A stretch of 64,000 bases of DNA, taken from contig JAGTTD010000007.1 in NCBI GenBank assembly GCA_018398585.1, positions 5,835,320 through 5,899,319 on the forward strand. The letters run 5' to 3'. The stretch is from Simmondsia chinensis. Its lineage: Eukaryota; Streptophyta; Magnoliopsida; Caryophyllales; Simmondsiaceae. A program made the translations under genes and the position numbers. A model generated the notes under the pieces. The model saw only the letters and a list, made by a program, of their open reading frames with translations. It ran no database searches and was not told the origin of the DNA. Below are positions 43,881 through 54,617 of this stretch, piece by piece (positions within the stretch are counted from its first letter, which is position 1; each line of letters opens with the position of its first letter).

Positions 43881-45860
43881 GATATACAAGGAGAGAGTGG
43901 AGGCCGACCTTGGGTGGGACTTCGAGGGAGATACAAACCAGATGTGGAACCAACTGGCCCAAAAGATCAAAGGACTGGCACGGGAAGTTCTCGGCACGTC
44001 AAAGGGAAGGGTACCATGCAACAGAGAGTCCTGGTGGTGGCGCGAGGAGGTCTAAGAGAAGATTAAGGCGAAACGGGTTTGTTTCAAAGAGTGGGATCAT
44101 AGCAGAGATGAGGATAAGTGACATCGGTATCTGAAAGCCAAGAGAGAAGCAAAGAGAGTAGTTAGAGAAGCACAATCAAGAGCTCATGACAATTTCTACA
44201 AAAGGCTGGAGACTAAGCAGGGTGCGAGAGACTTATATAGAATCGCCAAAGCTAGAGAAAGGAACACTAGGGACTTGGACAGAGTACAATGTATAAGAGG
44301 GGAAGATTGACAGGTACTCGTGGACAGGCAACTGATTAAGGCTAGGTAAAAAATGTACTTCCACGAGCTATTCAACGAGCAATGAGGGACAAAAATATCC
44401 TTAGGTGATCTTCAAACATTTGAGGAGTATCAGAACCACTATTATTGTAGGCAAATTAGCCCCAAGGAGGTCAAGGAAGCCTTGAAATCCATGGGAAGGG
44501 GTAAAGCAGTTAGCCCAGATGGCATACCCATAGAAGTATATAAATGCCTTGGACAGAATGGTGTTAGTAGAAGATGCCTAAGGAAAGGAGGAAGAGCACA
44601 GTGACCCCGATATATAAGAACAAAGGCGACATTCAGAGTTATGCCAACTATCGGGGTATCAGACTAATGTGCCATACTCTGAAGTTGTGGGAACGGGTCA
44701 TAGAGATGAGGTTAAGGCAATAGACAGAGGTGTCCAAGAACTAATTCATATTTATGCCCGGGAGATCAACAATCGAAGCCATCCACGTCCCAAGGCGAAT
44801 GATAGAGCAATGCAGGGAGAGACAAAAGGACCTTCACATGGTTTTCATTGATTTAGAGAAGGCGTATGATAGAGTGTGAAGGGAGGTCATTTGGAGAGTT
44901 TTGGACAGGAAAGGCATCCCCGTGCCATACATTCGAGCCATTAGAGACATGTATGAGGAGGCAAAGACAACGATGCGTATAGTAGATGGGGAGACAGACC
45001 CTTTCCCGATAATAGTAGGGGTATACAAGGGGTCTGCTTTTAGCCCATATTTGTTGATTTTGGTTATGGACGAGCTCACTTGGTACATCCAGAGATGTGT
45101 ACCTTGTTGCATGCTTTTTGCAGATGACATAGTGTTTGTGGGGGAGTCGCGGGAAGAGGTAAATGAAAAGCTAGAACTGTTGAGAGGGGTACTAGAGTCG
45201 AAAGGTTTACGACTAAGCAGAACCAAGCACATGGAACTCAAGTTCGATCCCTACACCACGCCTAGCCTAGAAGATGTCAAAATTTGATCTGAGGCCATAT
45301 AGAAGAAGGAGAGCTTCAGGTACTTGGGGTCCATGATACAACACAACGGCGAAGTTGACATGTCAACAACCGGATTAAAGCAGGATGGCATAAGTAGAGG
45401 ATGGTCTCCGCGGTACTTTGTGATAGAAAGTTCCCCTTGAAGCTAAACGGAAGATACTATAGGACGGTTGTGAGGCTAGCCATGACAAACACCAGCACAC
45501 ACAGAAGATGAAGGTGGAGGATATGCGAATGATGAGGTGGATGTGCAGACACACAAGAAAGGATAGGATCAGAAATGACATCATAAGAGGCAAATTGGGC
45601 GTAACCCCCATTGAAGATAAATTCAGGGAGCAACATTTGAGGTGGTTCGGACATATTAGAAGAAGACTGGACAACGCTCCAGTAAGGAGATGCGAACAGC
45701 CCCTTAGTACACAAGGCAGGAAAGGAAGAAGCAGGACAAAGAAGAGATGGCTGGAGACGATCCGATAGGACGTCACCCACCTAAACCTTCAGGAGGAGAT
45801 GGACTTAGATAGGGCCCAATGGAGGGCTAGTATTGGGGTTATATATGCTCTAGTTGGAGT
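43861..45860 (+). pseudogene. Reverse transcriptase of RTE LINE 2
   Basis: In order: the linker with KINxSWWWR-type sequence (to 44055); EVKEALKSMGRGKAVSPDGI (44467-44530); motif [12 protein letters not shown] (about 44840-44875), followed by a stop; [20 protein letters not shown] and [20 protein letters not shown] (motif B); motif [21 protein letters not shown] (45113-45170); FRYLGSMIQHNGEV; and the C-terminal DRIRNDIIRGKLGVTPIEDK FREQHLRWFGHI. Motifs A and C keep their Asp residues, but stops and shifts near 44350-44700, 44876, 45285 and 45400-45480 break the protein. Confidence 0.9.
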
Positions 45861-45989
45861 AGGGTAGTCTAGCTTACTAGTGATAGGCCTTGACATCCTC
45901 CTAGCACACTTAGGTTGTGTACTTCCTCTCATGGGCCTACTCATGCTTTGATGCTCTCATGCTGCTAGGTCACATGCTCTATGCTGCGG

Positions 45990-46140
45990 ACCAACTTCTT
46001 AAGTTGGGGGTCCTCGGAAACAGCCTCTCTTCAGGGTAGCCCCCTAAAGGGGGAAGGCTGCATACATCTACCCTCTAGACCCTGCTTTTGTGGGAACCCT
46101 TGCCGGCACTGGGTTTGTTATTGTTGTTGTTGTTGTTGCT
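45990..46140 (+). repeat. RTE LINE 3' end shared with the 5S-SINEs
   Basis: AAGTTGGGGGTCCTCGGAAA, CAGCCTCTCTTCAGGG, GGGGGAAGGCTGCATACATC, AGACCCTGC, GGCACTGGG and a terminal (TTG)n. The same order occurs at 37661-37799 (LINE 1) and in the 3' halves of all three SINE copies. Confidence 0.9.
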
Positions 46141-46564
46141 ATTTAGGAAAATCACACGAGTTGGGTTACTTGACTGGGTTGTATTACTTAGGAGTGTATG
46201 CTAAGTGGCACATTGGATTGACAAGTTCAGTTGTCGTCCCATGACATGTGGTACTAGAGCAACTTTAATCGTGCTTGGTTCTCGTGAACATGGTGGAAGT
46301 GAACGTGAGGAACACAATAATGGGGTGGAGGTGGTAGGACCTTAGTTAGAGAGGTGAAAAGTGGTGGCCAACAACAGAAGATTTGGGATTGGGGGATTGG
46401 AGGGGAGATGAAGTTAAGGTTGGAAGTTAAGGTTGAGGTGACATTGATGAGTGTAGTAAGTGGTATCACCAACAAGGAGTGGTTAGTGGTGGAGGGATGT
46501 TATTAGTGATCAGTTGTGGTTTTAGGGACTTGCATATTTTTGTAATTTAGTTAATAATTATTGG
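46141..46564. other. Unassigned; possible retrotransposon leader
   Basis: Bases 46247-46262 read CATGTGGTACTAGAGCAA, weakly like a Met-tRNA primer-binding site, so the flanks could be LTR end and gag leader. Not supported by a second LTR. No gene recognised. Confidence 0.3.
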
Positions 46565-47233
46565 TGTAAACTCTTGCAAAACTTGCAAGAGCGGGTATCC
46601 CGGAGATCTCAAATGTCGAGGCCATGTAATCACTTTCTTTAAGACTTATTTCGGCGTAGGAAATAGTCTCGGAGATACAATGACAACCAAAACGATGAAG
46701 GGAGAGATGGAAGAGACAAATGAGAATGAAGTTTTCAAAGAACTTTTAACACTTTAATTCACAAGTTCTTTTCAAAGTTCTTTCTTTCTTTGCAATTGAT
46801 TCAATTAAGTCAAATCTAACTAAAAAGGGGAAAATATATATGTTAAGAAATATCCATTAAAACACCCCAAAAAGAGGTGTCAAAAACGGAAAAAAATGCG
46901 CATTAGAACTGTCAAACCGCCCTGTGTGTTGAAGCTGCGTGCGGACACACAAATCGACACACAAGGTTCTGTAAGTCTGTGTGTTGACATACAGTTCCTA
47001 TGTGTCGACACACAGCTCTGCTCCATCTCCATGCGCTTCTGTAAAGTTGTGTGTGGATACACGGGCTCTGTGTGTTGACACACATCCATTATTTTTGGTT
47101 CTGTAAGATTGTGTGTCGACACACGAGCCCTGAGTGTCAACACACATCCTATACAAGTAAAATACACTTAAAACAACATTGGGACAAATCTTAAACACTT
47201 CATTAATAATTTTCATTCTGAAAATACACTAAA
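46565..47233. mobile_element. Solo-LTR-like copy 2 with palindromic repeats
   Basis: It aligns with 6579-7308 and 60370-61221: CTTGCAAAACTTGCAAGAGC near the start, TATTTCGGCGTAGGAAATA in the conserved block, TGTGTCGACACA-type palindromes at about 46940-47150, and GAAAATACACTAAAA at the end. The first 25 or so bases and the final TAACA are altered, and no 5-bp duplication was found. This copy looks older or slightly truncated. Confidence 0.65.
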
Positions 47234-47829
47234 ATTTCCCCACTATTATCAAAATACAATCATTCTCACATACAGCATCTCTAAATTAAAGGACGCCTTA
47301 TTGTGCATCAATGAGGGTGTCTATCGATTGAACTCCCAACTAGTAACACACGTTTACAGTTAATTGGGTCAAAAATGGTAGACTATGCTTTGAACCAAAC
47401 AACCCTTTTGACTAGCCTGACACATCGGCACGCACAAGACGTACTTTCCGTACACACCTACAACTCCATGATCGACACATGTGAAGCCTTGTGTCTTGTA
47501 CCCTTTGCGAGTGTTTTAGAGACAAATGCTTTGTCAAAAATCACTTTGAAGCAGCCAATCTTCACACTCATTGAGGTGGACCCCATTGACCATGTCCCTG
47601 CGACTCAAGATTCAGTAATAATATAAATTCGGGTCCATGAAGAGCATACGCTAATCCTTTTAGATTCTCTAAAGTGGGTAACCAAGCACTTTCACACGGG
47701 ATGGAAAAATCTCTTTTAGTGCTCGCAGTCACATAGATGATGAGTCTCACTCATTGAACCCGAGACCTGACGTCATACTAGGCATTGAGTTGAGGGCCTA
47801 TTATTGGTGACTAATAATGTCAGGTTTCA
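47234..47829. other. Probable 3' untranslated part of the copia remnant
   Basis: No gene recognised. The position, downstream of copia RNase H in minus orientation, suggests 3' UTR or decayed LTR. A purine-rich minus-strand motif near 47840 (GAAAGGATGGGGTTGAAA) might be the polypurine tract. Confidence 0.35.
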
Positions 47830-48367
47830 ACCCCATCCTTTCACTAGTTTTTAGAACCAAGTCTCTAGCTAGACATTTTGTAAACGGATCCGCTATATTC
47901 TAACTTGTTCTAACACAGTCCACATTGATAACACCTTCTCAAATGAGATGTCTTACTATACTATGTCTTACACCAATATGCCTGGACTGTCCATGGTACA
48001 CCTCTTTGTATGCTTTTGATAGTGTAGCCTGACTATCATAATGGATAGATATCGATAAGATCAGCTTTGGCCACAAAGGAATCCTATACAAGAGTTCCTT
48101 TAACCACTCTTCTTCTTGAGCCGCAAACGCTAGAGCTATAAACTCTGCCGCCATCATGGAATCAGATATAAATGTCCGTTTCTAGGAACCGCAAGAAACC
48201 ACACCCCCACCAAGCAAGAATACCCACCCACTTGTAGATGTATGATCTCTCACGTAGGAGATCCAACTGGCATCAGAGTACCCCTCTAAGATAGGAAGAT
48301 ACCGTACATAATAAATACTATAATCCATGGTTTTCTTGACGTACTTCAATACTTGATATATTGCATG
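47830..48367 (-). pseudogene. Ty1/copia RNase H remnant
   Basis: The frame at 48157-47939 reads MMAAEFIALAFAAQEEEWLK ELLYRI, SISIHYDSQATLSKAY and YHGQSRHIGVRHSIVRHLI. This matches the copia RNase H C-terminal half (pattern AExxAxxxAxxExxWL, CDNQAAI, RTKHIDVRxHxVR). Upstream pieces to 48367 include KYVKKTMDY and LEGYSDASW, with stops between. It follows the RT part directly. Confidence 0.87.
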
Positions 48368-49140
48368 TCAATGTAGTTTACCAGGATTGCTAGTATATCT
48401 ATTAAACTTTTCTACAGCAAAGGCTATATCAGGCCTTGTGCTAGTCATGGCATACATGAGACATCCAATGAGTCGGGAATACACCAATTGTGATACTGGA
48501 GTTCCCACATTCGGTAATAGCTTCACACTAGGGTCCATTGGAGTGGGCATTGGTGCACAAGCACCATAGTTGAATCTATTCAACACATTTTTAATGTAGT
48601 GAGACTGTGCTAAGGAAATTGCATCACCATTCCTTACAATCCGTATACCAAGGATTACTTCAACCTCCTCCATACCTTTCATAGCAAAGTTCATCGAGAG
48701 AAACTATTTTGTTTTCTCCATTTGCTCCATATCAGTACTAAATATCAGCATGTCATCGACATACAAACATATAATGACCCCTTTGCCATTATCAAACCTG
48801 CTATAGACATATTTATATGATTCATTTACAACGAATCCGTCGTTTCGAACAACTTGATCAAATTTATTATGCCATTACTTCAGGGCTTACTTTAGCCCAT
48901 ACAGAGAACGTATGAGTTTGTGTACTTTTCTCTCTTAGCCAGGAACAAAAAAACCTTTTGGTTATTCCATATATACCTCTGCCTCTTGCTCACCATTTAG
49001 GAATGCCTTTTTGACATTCATTTGATGAATCACTAGTTTATAATCGAGGCAAGAGCTATTAAAACTCCTATTGTCGATATTCTTGCCATAGGGGCATATG
49101 TGTCAAAGTAGTCTAACCCTTGTCTCTAGGTAAACCCTTT
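48368..49140 (-). pseudogene. Ty1/copia reverse transcriptase remnant
   Basis: On the minus strand VIICLYVDDMLIFSTDMEQM (about 48778-48720) holds the catalytic YVDD. The frame at 48694-48368 continues with MKGMEEVEVILGIRIVRNGD AISLAQSHYIKNVLNRF, PMPTPMDPSVKLL and YSRLIGCLMYAMTSTRPDIA FAV. Further upstream are degenerate pieces of the RT start (MNVKKAFLNGEQEAE near 49020-48975) with stops. No intact frame. Confidence 0.88.
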
Positions 49141-49379
49141 CGCCACCAATCAGGCTTTGAACTTATCTATAGCTTTATCGAGTTTTATATTTTTTTTTGT
49201 AGATCCGTTTACTCCCGATAGGCTTATTGCCTTTTGGAAGATCCACCAATATCTAGGTATTATTACCCATAATGGAATCCATCTTATTATTCACAGCCTC
49301 TCACCAAAAGGAGGCATCATGAGACCTCATGGCCTTATCAAACGTCAAGGGATAAGGTCCATATTGTAACTCGAACCTT

Positions 49380-49705
49380 CTACCTAAAATGTGTAGAAGT
49401 TCGACCCGAAAGATTTCTCTTTCCTCGCTCTCTTATTCCTTCGGAGTTCTAGACCATTCTTAGGGACTTGTTCCCTCTCATGATGATCTCCATCATACGC
49501 CACTGAAGTGTCATTCTCAACCGGTATATAATCCCTTGGTCTAGGAATAGAGGTAAACCGATTCTTATTAAAAATGGCATCTCTTGATTCTATTATCGTA
49601 TTAACATTGATATAATCATTTGGCTCAATCGCATAGAATCAATACGCCTTACTATGTGGTGTATATCCAACAAATATACTATCGACACCTCTCTCACCCA
49701 ACTTT
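49380..49705 (-). pseudogene. Ty1/copia integrase C-terminal remnant, cut by the CACTA element
   Basis: The minus strand from 49705 encodes KVGERGVDSIFVGYTPHSKA Y, a stop, FYAIEPNDYINVNTIIESRD AIFNKNRF. This matches the region after the copia integrase core (pattern KxxxRGxxCIFVGYxxxSKAYRFY...VxxSRDVxFxE). It stops exactly where the CACTA terminus begins (49706), so the CACTA element inserted into this copia copy. Confidence 0.82.
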
Positions 49706-50160
49706 CACTACAACATAAATGGCCTAACCCAACAGTCAAAAAGCGTTGCATATTCACAAATAACTGTTGCATTATGTCTAAGGCGACAATTGCATGACCG
49801 TTGCATTAGGAAGCGTCTTCTATTCTATAGGCAACGCTTTTTCAACAATAGGCAATAGTTTCAAAATTTTACCAAATAGGCAACGGTTCTATCAAAGGCA
49901 ACGGTTTTAGGCAACAGTTCTTGGCAACAATTAGAAAACTGTTGCCTATATTTGGTAACACACAAAAACTGTTACCTATATTATGTAACACACAAAAATT
50001 GTTGCCTTCAATAGGCAACACATTATAAACCATTGTTTTTCTAAAGCAACGAATTATAAAATGTTGCCCATAACATATTAGGTAATGGCAACAAACCATT
50101 GCCTTTCATGTACAACGAAACCAAAGCATTGCCTATGTCGTATCAAAGATAGGAATTGTT
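49706..50160. repeat. CACTA terminus and subterminal repeats
   Basis: CACTA at 49706 is followed by many short motifs of the type AGGCAACGG, GGCAACA and TTGCCTA in both orientations, at about 10-40 bp spacing up to 50160. In En/Spm such subterminal repeats bind the tnpA product and bring the ends together. The bases before the terminus are TTT (a possible 3-bp duplication). Confidence 0.8.
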
Positions 50161-50929
50161 GCATAACAAGGAATCAAAACCGCAAATACAACTAATCAAA
50201 TCTATATGAATTGCATAAACTGATTTTTACAAATAATCAACAGTAGTTGATAAGTGAAAAAATAAATATCTCGTGTTCCAAAAAGTAACAACTTAGAATT
50301 GAAATATGAGCAATAACCATACTTGAATATTCAAAATACAAATGGTCTATGAGACAAATTTCAAATTTAACATTGTTCTCAAAAGCTAAATCTCTTCCAT
50401 CATCTTCTTCTTCGTCCTCTTGTTCCATAGATTGCATCCCCTGTAGTATGACACATGTTTCAGAATAAACAGTTTTAAACATGTATTCAAAGGCATAACA
50501 TAATACCACAATCAATAATTATCATATAGTAGTCACATGATTCATGATATCACTTAATTTAAAATGCGTATATATTTAAGTTACATGGAAAGATTTCTAT
50601 GAGCTCTTTCTAAAAGATGAGCAATCTAAATTATTTCACATTAATAACAAGATGTTAAGGTTTGAATTCAAGTCATAGTATTGGTAGAGTAATATCTTGT
50701 CATGAATACTATATGTACTCAACTCCATAGTATTAGCTAAGATAGTTAGAATGTATTAGATTTGAACGCTACCTTTTGTCTCTAGACTACGAGTCCATCT
50801 CAAACCTAAAGCCAGAAACGCAAACTCCCATAATCCTCGAAACACCTTTTACAATATACAAAATGTTTGCATTTTTTCTAAGCCCTTAAGGTACCAAAAT
50901 CACAAAGACTCTTTTGAGATCAAACCTTC
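50161..50929. other. CACTA 3' flank, non-coding
   Basis: Between the subterminal repeats and the transposase genes no recognised coding sequence exists. The minus-strand frame at 50515-50237 has an acidic run but no family resemblance. Confidence 0.4.
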
Positions 50930-51060
50930 TCTCTCTCATCTAACTCTTCTATTTCTCATCCCTATTTCTCTAATTTCTCATCTCAATTCACTTCTTTCTT
51001 ATCTCATACTCTCAATCTATCCTAAATTTACTTAACTTACGCTGTGATTCAATCACGAGC
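50930..51060 (+). mobile_element. LTR 3' fragment (family of 51187-51793)
   Basis: It reads TCTCTCTCATCTAACTCTTC through TCAATCACGAGCGTAACA. It matches the 3' end of the LTR at 59600-60320 and the reverse complement of 51187-51330. The 5' part of the LTR is absent. Confidence 0.6.
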
Positions 51061-51186
51061 GTAACACCAACCTATACAACCCTTCAGACAAGAAAAGGCA
51101 TCCAAATTCAGTAAAGAAACTTGTTGCTACAAGGATTCAAATGCAACTGCAAAAAGCAATTCCAATATTGGTTAGCCAGATCCTCT

Positions 51187-51793
51187 TGTTACGTTCATGA
51201 TTGGATCACAAACGTAAGCTAAGTAAAACTAGGATAGATTGAGAGTATGAGATGAGAAAGAAGGGAATTGAGATGAGAAATTAGAGAATTAGGGATGAGA
51301 AATAGAGAGCGTTAGATGAGAGAGAGAAGGTTGATCTCAAGTTGAGATTGTTTGTTGATATTTGATTGAATGATCTGAATTATTACACTTGCCTCCTATT
51401 TATAAGCAAGAACAAGCAACCAATACAATGTATCTAGACAAATTCTAGTAACCGACTTAAGAACTATCTAGAAGTATCTAGAAAATATCTTCTAACTAAC
51501 ATTTAAAGTCTTATTGGGGCCAAACACACCTACTAACAGCACCCAAACCTGACCGTGCCTAGCCAGCTGTAGGTTATACAATGCAGAAACATGAATGCAG
51601 CTTATTACAATGCAATACTAGCTAAGACTAATACATCATTTACTAAACTAATCAACATAAATCAGCATTTGAACATCACGGCAGCAGTTAACAGCAACTA
51701 AATAGAACACAGCAGCAGCTTACAGCAACTAAACAAAACACAATAGCAGCTCAACCCAAAACAGCTCGATCCTTGAATTCTCGAATCATAACA
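51187..51793 (-). mobile_element. Solo LTR with perfect CCTCT target duplication
   Basis: The 607-bp unit runs TGTTACGTTC to CATAACA and is flanked by CCTCT at 51182-51186 and 51794-51798. A TATA-like CTTATAAATAGGAGGC on the minus strand (near 51400) sets the orientation. It matches 59600-60320 along much of its length. No internal region remains, so recombination between LTRs has removed it. It lies inside the CACTA element and is therefore younger. Confidence 0.88.
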
Positions 51794-52368
51794 CCTCTCT
51801 ACTTCTCCTTGTATTCTCTCTAATTCTCATCTGTGTCGTAATTCTTCCTCACCCCAAACTCTAGTTCTTTCAATTTCCTTAAGACATGATCCAAGATCCA
51901 CCTAGGGTTATGACATTGCTATAATTTCAAACTCTAAAGTCTTGTGTATCATTTTCTATGATCTCAGTTATCAATCTCAATTTTTCCCTCATAAGAAAAT
52001 CAAGACTAAACAAGCAATTGCCACAATTTCAAACTCTAAAACTGCAACATATGACCATAAAGATAATAAGTTTAATTAGATAGAGTTTCTATAGAACTTC
52101 TACTCCATACATACCACCAAAAGTGCTACGGACTAGGCACTAGTCCAGTATCTAGGTATTCTGACAGCAACTAAACTAAAAAAAGTAAGAGAAATCATGC
52201 AAACAAATAGTTAGCAATGATGTATACTAAGATACCTCCAAAAGCAACACTTAAAAGGGTCATTGTGACCTCCACCAAAAGTTTCTAGAGCACTTGCAAA
52301 AGCAACATCCTCATCATATGCATCAACAAGTTTTGAGTAACAAGATAAAAAGAAGTGATTTGGATTAT
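51794..52368. other. CACTA non-coding sequence downstream of tnpA-like gene
   Basis: Probable 3' UTR and terminal sequence of the CACTA element. No further features recognised. Confidence 0.4.
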
Positions 52369-54326
52369 TTAAAGTAATACCTCACTTGCTCCTTGTGGAA
52401 GTAGAAATGGTTGATGTGCGATTGCAGAAGATCGCAAATGTGCTGACTGCATTACAATGGATCCTTGATCATTCAATAAATCACCAAAAACTGATACATC
52501 AAAGGTGACACTAGGGCAGGCTTGCTGAATTTGTCCTAAAATCATTTGCAACCCTTGTGCAATTACAGTTTTATTTTTTTCAGACTCTGCTGCATATTTG
52601 GCTTCAATCGCATTTATTTCTTCTGTTTGAGTTTTTTCTAACTCTTCTGCAATTGTCTTTTGCTTCAATATAGAACTAGTAACACCTCTGCCATAGAGAC
52701 CTTTGCTACTGTGCTTTTTGTTGTTGTTACCCAAAAGCTTAGAAATTGCACTTTCTTTCTCACAATTCTCACCCTGTTGATTTTGCAATTTTTGAATGTC
52801 CACCTGTAATAAAAGTTGAGAAATTAGAATGGAAGAGATCCTTCATTTATAAGAATTCAACCATAAATCGATTTCATAATGTAAAACAAAATGTTAATCC
52901 TTACAATGATTTTATCTCGCTTATCTCCATCACTACGTTTCTTTATTTTTGCCTTGCGTGTCTCAATCCACATTTCTGCTTCCGTGGGATCTTCACCAGT
53001 GTTCTTTTTTCTTGTCTAGAAATCATAAGAAAATTAACAAAAGAATGAAAGATATTATCAATACACACTAAATATATAAAAGTGATCTATTAACAAGTTA
53101 CGACATATACATACCATTTCATCCCGTATCACAGCATAGCTATATGGGTCAGTCGCGTGCATTGTTTTGTTCTTCTTTGCCACATCACGATTTTTTGAAT
53201 TAGTCTCAGAAATTTCCTGAGAGGTTTAATATTTCTCTTGGTACTCACATATTTGTATCATTCTTTGGTGTCAATTCATCCTATGAAATTATAAAAAGAT
53301 CGATAAATAAACACATAATACCCGATCTTCCTTGGAGTTCCATTTTTTTAATAATTCTTTAAATTGTGAGATTGGTATCATCCTAGGCCGATGTTTCAAC
53401 CTATCTGCATCTTTTGTATATCTCTTGAAGTGAACATTCTTTATTCGACATTTGTATCTTCTCCACGATGCAGCTGTAGTGCGCAAAACCCATTTCTTGG
53501 CGTGGTGAGGAATGACGTAATTTTGCTACAAAATTCAATGTAAGTGTACAACACATAAAGTTTGCAAAGGAAATAATTAAATGTAAAAAAGGATAGAAAG
53601 TAATACAAGAATATATTCCCACAGCTCCTCCTTGCTCTCAGCCTTGAAAGCATGCCAGCTCTTAACAGTCAATAGCAAAACCGTTGTATTGCGACTAAGT
53701 GATCCCAAAAAGTTGCTGAATTTGATCACTAATTCGCGATCAAGACCCACATGTTGGTTAAATTTGTTTAATGTAATGTGTGTTCGATCTTGTAGCTGTC
53801 GTTCATGAATAGCATTGCACATCGTGGGCCCTCTTCTTGTTGTTTCCGAAGAAAAAATGTTGAACAAATTCCAAAAAAGGAAGTTGGTGTGACATTGACT
53901 ATCATATGGGATTAAAAATAAATGTAACTATAGTGTTATGAAAAAGGATCTTTGTAAAATATGAGGTGCATTGACCTTGCTCTACACCTTCCATTCTAGT
54001 TTCTTCGATTTGTTGTATGTCCACCTCACTTTTGTTTGAAGTTCCAAGGCCCACTTCTTGTTGTCGACGCTTAAAAGCCTTACTCATGGCTAAAGCACAA
54101 TTTCTTCGTTCTTTACTCACACACTTCTGTACCAAAAAGTAAGAAAAAATTGTCATTCAACAAATAGGCATTCACCATAAAGTATCACATAGATAGAATC
54201 TTTTTTTGTATGATATGTACATACCTTTACACCTTCTATAAGTCCGTGCCCATCGACATCACCTATTTGCACTGATTTCTTTTTCTTTTTCTCTCCAAAA
54301 CTTTTTGATTTACTCATAATTTTTTG
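52369..54326 (-). CDS. tnpA-like CACTA protein (Transposase_24), multi-exon
   Basis: Exons inferred from frame and splice signals: 54326-54225, 54126-53976, about 53860-53607, 53525-53322, 53216-53115, 53015-52905 and 52803-52369 (stop). Five of the six junctions join in phase; the one between 53976 and the next exon does not and may hide a frameshift. The third exon reads RGPTMCNAIHERQ, FNQHVGLDRELVIKFSNFLG and EELWEYIL. The next has WRRYKCRIKN, then KKWNSKED and ISETNSKNRDVAKKN. This is the plant Ptta/En/Spm transposase (PF03004) pattern. The last exon has GLYGRGVTSSIL and a coiled-coil-like Glu/Lys-rich stretch. In En/Spm the tnpA product binds subterminal repeats. Exon 58615-58268 probably forms the 5' end. 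Confidence 0.8.
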
Positions 54327-54617
54327 CTGAAGGTTAAACATTTCAATAAATAAATCATATGTAAATAAATAGTTAGAAAATACAAAGAAATAATAAAATA
54401 TCAATGATAAATAAAAAGTTAGACTAATAAAGAAAATCAAATCAACATTGAACATGTGTACATTGTTAACAAATATGCATATGCACTTACAAGATTCTCC
54501 ATTTCAAAATTCAAAGTGTTTGGTTCAAGAACTAGCATCCATATAATCCCAATCAGTATCATCTACAATCTCATCATCATCCGACTCATCTAGCTCCGGC
54601 TGTGAATTTAGAATATG
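54327..54617 (-). other. Possible acidic C-terminal tail of TNP2
   Basis: After the TGA at 54618-54620 the same frame continues: HILNSQPELDESDDDEIVDD then TDWDYMDASS and a stop at about 54530. Acidic tails of this kind are common in TNP2 proteins, so the TGA may be a third premature stop. An intron ending at CACAG near 54603 is an alternative. Confidence 0.5.

Larger units (their letters stand above)
43341..46140 (+). mobile_element. RTE-like LINE 2 (longer copy)
   Basis: It contains most of an endonuclease and the whole RT region, then a 3' UTR (about 45865-46140) ending in (TTG)n. It begins abruptly at the foldback's right end, inside the endonuclease. The 3' end aligns with that of RTE LINE 1 and with the tails of the 5S-SINEs. 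Many stops and shifts. No target duplication was identified: the right flank is ATTTAGGAAAAT and the left flank is the foldback. Confidence 0.88.
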
